Below, piece after piece: positions 61,651 through 64,000 of a stretch of 64,000 nt of DNA. The notes under the pieces are model-generated. The model had not been told where the DNA came from, ran no database searches, and saw only the letters and a program-made list of their open reading frames with translations. The translations under genes and the position numbers were made by a program. Position 1 is the first letter of the stretch, and each line of letters opens with the position of its first letter. Source of the stretch: Spirosoma fluviale (GTDB lineage Bacteria > Bacteroidota > Bacteroidia > Cytophagales > Spirosomataceae); the NCBI RefSeq assembly GCF_900230225.1, contig NZ_OCNH01000008.1, forward strand, positions 1-64,000, given 5' to 3'.

Positions 61651-62658
61651 TTAATCGCGTTCAGTAAGCCGCACGGTATTGCCCTGCCGGGCTACGTCAA
61701 GATCAAAGAGTTCGGAGACGATCAGCAGCAGTTCGTCGGCACTGTCGGCACGAAACGTACCCACGAGCGTTCGCCGGGCCACTACCGGGTCGGGAATTTC
61801 CACACGCAGTCCGTACGTATCGGTCAGGAGCTGTCCAAATTCGGCCAGCGTCATGTTATCGAACGAAAAGCGGTGGTTGGCAAACGCCACAAATGCCTGT
61901 GGATCAACATGATGCTGCAAGCGGGGTTTCGCTGGCTGATCGAGTTTAATAAGGTCGCCGGGCCTAAGCATCAGTTGTTTCCGGGACGCACCTGCCGCGT
62001 AGTTGACCTGCACTTTGCCGGTACGGAGCATTACCCTGGCCCGGTGGGCAAAGGTCGATACGGTAAATTCTGTACCGTGAACCACCACGTCGAAGCCTCT
62101 GGTCGTCTGGACGACGAATCTCTGATTATCAAGCTGGTGCCTGACGGAGAAATAGGCTTCACCCGTTAGCCACACCTGCCGTAAGCCGCTGCCAAAACCA
62201 AACCGGGGCACCCGCAGAGCCGAGTTGGCATTGAGGGTCACGAAACTACCATCGACCAGTTGCACGGTACGGGTTTCGCCAAAAGCCGTTTGGTATGTCT
62301 GGTACCGAACAGCATCCCGATTGAACCAGCCAACCAGCAGCAACACGGCTACCGAAGCAGCCGCCAGCCATCCATACTGTATCTGAAAAGGACTGGAAAC
62401 GGGGACATTTTCATCGGCGACTACCTGTTCATCAGACGCTTCCGGCAAACTAGTTTCCATGTGCTGGACAAACTGCCGGAGTGGGGTTTCTGCGTCGGGT
62501 TGGTACGACGGGTGCCGGTATTCCCATTCCACCAGCCAGGCATAAAACTGCTCCTGATTGTCGGGCACTTGCAGCCACTCCTCAATCAGCCGCTTTTGCA
62601 GGGGCGTTGTGGCGTTGGCGAAATACGCGAAGAGCAGATTTTTATCAACAACGTTCAT
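61651..62658 (-). CDS. FecR-family anti-sigma factor
   Basis: A 335-residue inner-membrane regulator. The cytoplasmic N-terminal part (LLFAYFANATTPLQKRLIEEWLQVPDNQEQFYAWLVEWE) would bind the sigma factor; one span is near residue 105 (YGWLAAASVAVLLLVGWF). The periplasmic FecR domain reads QTAFGETRTVQLVDGSFVTLNANSALRVPRFG and the end, NHRFSFDNMTLAEFGQLLTDTYGLRVEIPD, is the DUF4974/STN-like C-terminal domain that meets the STN domain of the transporter. It lies between the sigma gene and susC in one operon. A 10-bp palindrome stands 46 nt upstream of its start. Confidence 0.93.
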   Translation of the reverse strand: MNVVDKNLLFAYFANATTPLQKRLIEEWLQVPDNQEQFYAWLVEWEYRHPSYQPDAETPLRQFVQHMETSLPEASDEQVVADENVPVSSPFQIQYGWLAAASVAVLLLVGWFNRDAVRYQTYQTAFGETRTVQLVDGSFVTLNANSALRVPRFGFGSGLRQVWLTGEAYFSVRHQLDNQRFVVQTTRGFDVVVHGTEFTVSTFAHRARVMLRTGKVQVNYAAGASRKQLMLRPGDLIKLDQPAKPRLQHHVDPQAFVAFANHRFSFDNMTLAEFGQLLTDTYGLRVEIPDPVVARRTLVGTFRADSADELLLIVSELFDLDVARQGNTVRLTERD

Positions 62659-62703
62659 GGCTTTGTGCGAGCGGGTTATCTAATTGACAAATAGGGAAGG
62701 AAA

Positions 62704-62713
62704 ACTACGTAGT
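62704..62713. promoter_or_regulatory. palindrome ACTACGTAGT upstream of fecR
   Basis: A perfect 10-bp palindrome inside the 57-nt gap between the sigma stop and the fecR start. The same sequence, extended to AAACTACGTAGT, occurs upstream of the sigma gene at 63475. Two identical copies in one operon suggest a binding site or a promoter part used by this system. Confidence 0.5.
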
Positions 62714-62715
62714 GG

Positions 62716-63411
62716 TCAATCAAAAAAAACCGGGGTAAGACTCTTGCCCAGGCCAATTATTACCGCCCAGAGGAGCCAGTGATCGCGCAGCCCGCTGCGA
62801 AGTACCGACAAAGCCTTAGCAATGTGTACCTCCACCGTTCTAACCGAAATCTGGAGTTCGGCGGCAATGTCTTTAGCGCGTCGTCCTTCAAATCGATTCA
62901 GGATGAACACTTTGCGGCATTGGGGTGGCAAACCATCTACGAGTACATCGACTTTGTGATGCAATTCCTCAAAGCGCATGATGGCCTCCGGTTCTTCCGT
63001 CGATACGGGCTGGTTGGCTACCGAATCGAGCGAATCGCTGTGTTTAAGTTCATGAGCAATATAGTTGTAAGCCCGGTTGCGGACCGACCGAAACAAATAC
63101 CCTCGGAACGACTGCTGTACAGATAGATAAGCCCGCGTATTCCAGAACGTGTAGAACACATCGGCCACGAGATCTTCGGCTACATCTTTGGCATACACAA
63201 ACCGAACCGCGTGTGTGCACAGGGGCTGGTAGTAGAGCCGAAACAGCAGTTCGCACCCCCGTTGCGGGTCGGCCTTAAACGCTTCGCGGACAAAAAATTC
63301 CGAATCAGCCACCAGTTCAGGGATGTGTTCAGTTCCTGCTGGCGGCACCAGGGCCGGGCCAACGGCTGGCTGCCCATCAGTAGGTAAACCGGAATAAACA
63401 ACTTGCATCAT
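62716..63411 (-). CDS. ECF RNA polymerase sigma factor (FecI-like, Bacteroidota type)
   Basis: A 231-residue sigma-70 family protein. Region 2 reads GCELLFRLYYQPLCTHAVRFVYAKDVAEDLVADVFYTFWNTRAYLSVQQSFRGYLFRSVRNRAYNYI, and region 4 LVDGLPPQCRKVFILNRFEGRRAKDIAAELQISVRTVEVHIAKALSVLR. The N-terminal 35 residues are an unusual Pro-rich extension, and the C-terminal 25 residues are hydrophobic (HWLLWAVIIGLGKSLTPVFF), as often found in this group. It should direct transcription of the susCD operon when the FecR protein lets it go. A palindrome lies 64 nt upstream. Confidence 0.93.
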   Translation of the reverse strand: MMQVVYSGLPTDGQPAVGPALVPPAGTEHIPELVADSEFFVREAFKADPQRGCELLFRLYYQPLCTHAVRFVYAKDVAEDLVADVFYTFWNTRAYLSVQQSFRGYLFRSVRNRAYNYIAHELKHSDSLDSVANQPVSTEEPEAIMRFEELHHKVDVLVDGLPPQCRKVFILNRFEGRRAKDIAAELQISVRTVEVHIAKALSVLRSGLRDHWLLWAVIIGLGKSLTPVFFD

Positions 63412-63474
63412 AAAGAGCGGGCCAGCCGTGCTAAAGCAGTAGTACTATACCATCACGACAAAGGTTAGCCCGAA

Positions 63475-63484
63475 ACTACGTAGT
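63475..63484. promoter_or_regulatory. palindrome ACTACGTAGT upstream of the sigma gene
   Basis: The second copy of the perfect 10-bp palindrome, again preceded by AA on the plus strand. On the minus strand it is followed by TTCGGGCTAACCTTTG, where AACCTTTG is one base from the -7 consensus. It may be part of, or next to, the promoter of the sigma gene. Confidence 0.5.
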
Positions 63485-63623
63485 CTTCTTCTAAAAAAAA
63501 TCTAACTTTTTAACCGAATAAATCAGGGTGTCACGCAGACCCTGTTTCTTCATTGTATAAACTGACGTGTGTGGCGCACTCATTTACCCACGAATTGCGC
63601 AGCAGCATCAACTTTCAGGCGCA

Positions 63624-63653
63624 AAAAAAGACCCCATTGCTGAGGTCTCTTTT
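63624..63653 (-). terminator. Rho-independent terminator of the right-edge gene
   Basis: AAAAAAGACC (63624-63633) and GGTCTCTTTT (63644-63653) form a 10-bp stem with one G-T wobble and a 10-nt loop. Read on the minus strand it ends in TTTTTTTGC. It lies 21 nt after the TAA at 63674-63676, which is the stop of the shifted frame of the right-edge gene. Confidence 0.78.
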
Positions 63654-63705
63654 GTGCAGGTCAATAGATTGGCTTACTTTAACTCGCCCACCATATCTTC
63701 GGGCT

Positions 63706-64000
63706 TCACCCATTCGTTACTTCCAGGTTGACAGGAGCATTATAATTCTGCATGAATTTAAAAATTTGGAGGGCGATCTCCCGAACTTCGGCAGCTACTT
63801 CGTTTTTTAAGTACTCTTCCGAATTAAGCGTCAGGGCTTTGATAGCTTCATAGAAAGGTCGGAAGATACGGTCATGGCCCTCATTTTTGAATATTTTTAA
63901 CATCTCACGATCAAATCCGTACTGCACAGTTAACCCCATAGATCTGTAAAAATGGCCTTGATGTTCAGGCAAGTCACCATAAAGAGATATGGCTCGTTTC
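63706..64000 (-). CDS. C-terminal part of an unidentified protein, start beyond the window, possible late frameshift
   Basis: An open frame enters from the right edge (first readable codons KRAISLYGDLPEHQGHFYRS) and ends at TGA 63708-63706 after NAPVNLEVTNG. There is no start codon of its own that I trust; a TTG at 63972 is only internal. The text is that of a real, soluble helical protein (GHDRIFRPFYEAIKALTL; EVREIALQIFKFMQN). In another frame the DNA directly goes on as NEWVKPEDMVGELK and stops at TAA 63674, just before a terminator, so one base may be missing near 63716-63721. I do not recognise the family. Confidence 0.6.
   Translation of the reverse strand, partial: KRAISLYGDLPEHQGHFYRSMGLTVQYGFDREMLKIFKNEGHDRIFRPFYEAIKALTLNSEEYLKNEVAAEVREIALQIFKFMQNYNAPVNLEVTNG

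Noticed and set aside
62500..63500. The sigma/FecR/SusCD operon as a polysaccharide utilisation locus with defined substrate
   Set aside because: No glycosidase or lyase gene lies in the operon, so no substrate can be named; the GH3 gene is 8 kb away under another regulator.

Overview
The window looks like a chromosomal segment of a Cytophagales bacterium (Bacteroidota), most like Spirosoma or a close relative. The reasons are a SusC/SusD pair driven by an ECF sigma/FecR system, a type IX secretion C-terminal sorting domain on a 1230-residue protein, tRNA genes without an encoded CCA end, Bacteroidota-type promoters (TTTG, about 19 nt, TAnnTTTG) and a general lack of Shine-Dalgarno sequences. 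The genus is an inference from gene style, not from a marker gene.

Region 1 (1-23177, all on the minus strand) is an exopolysaccharide/capsule locus of the Wzx/Wzy type. Reading with transcription it holds a response regulator with an AraC-type output domain, a lipoprotein, a beta-barrel protein, two consecutive YjbH-like barrel proteins, Wza (export lipoprotein), Wzc (chain-length/tyrosine kinase), an initiating sugar-phosphate transferase, Wzx (flippase), an FrhB-like iron-sulfur protein, a pyruvyl transferase, then a variable and visibly A+T-rich block of glycosyltransferases, O-acetyltransferases, a Wzy polymerase and an alpha/beta-hydrolase-like protein. It runs off the left edge inside a GT4 glycosyltransferase.

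Region 2 (about 23.2-36 kb) is mostly housekeeping: a noncoding stretch of about 1.1 kb, tRNA-Ser(GCT) and tRNA-Pro(TGG) with promoter and terminator, BatB/BatC-like proteins, an acetyl-CoA acetyltransferase, purC, a STAS protein overlapping rnz, the c-di-AMP synthase cdaA, a DUF4332 protein, a 58-codon gene, a broken HtrA-type protease, two envelope proteins and mqo.

Region 3 (36-50 kb) carries secreted and envelope functions: a large beta-helix/PA14/PA14/NPCBM/T9SS protein, lipoproteins, a gamma-glutamyltransferase, a rhodanese, a PI-PLC-like phosphodiesterase, and a divergent LacI regulator/GH3 glycosidase pair followed by a DUF819 membrane protein.

Region 4 (51-56 kb) is a MarR-TolC-HlyD-EmrB tripartite efflux operon with a very clear promoter/operator; two unusually long inverted repeats lie in and before it. 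Region 5 (56-63.5 kb) is an ECF sigma - FecR - SusC (with STN domain) - SusD operon, in which the same 10-bp palindrome precedes both the sigma and the fecR gene. The right edge cuts an unidentified gene that seems to carry a late frameshift.

The strongest leads are the split YjbH, the two long hairpins with loops of equal size, the repeated palindrome in the sigma/FecR operon, the double palindrome overlapping the marR promoter, the relic protease and the composition shift in the polysaccharide locus. I found no CRISPR array, rRNA, insertion sequence or recognisable phage/defence system, and no clearly unknown multi-gene system.
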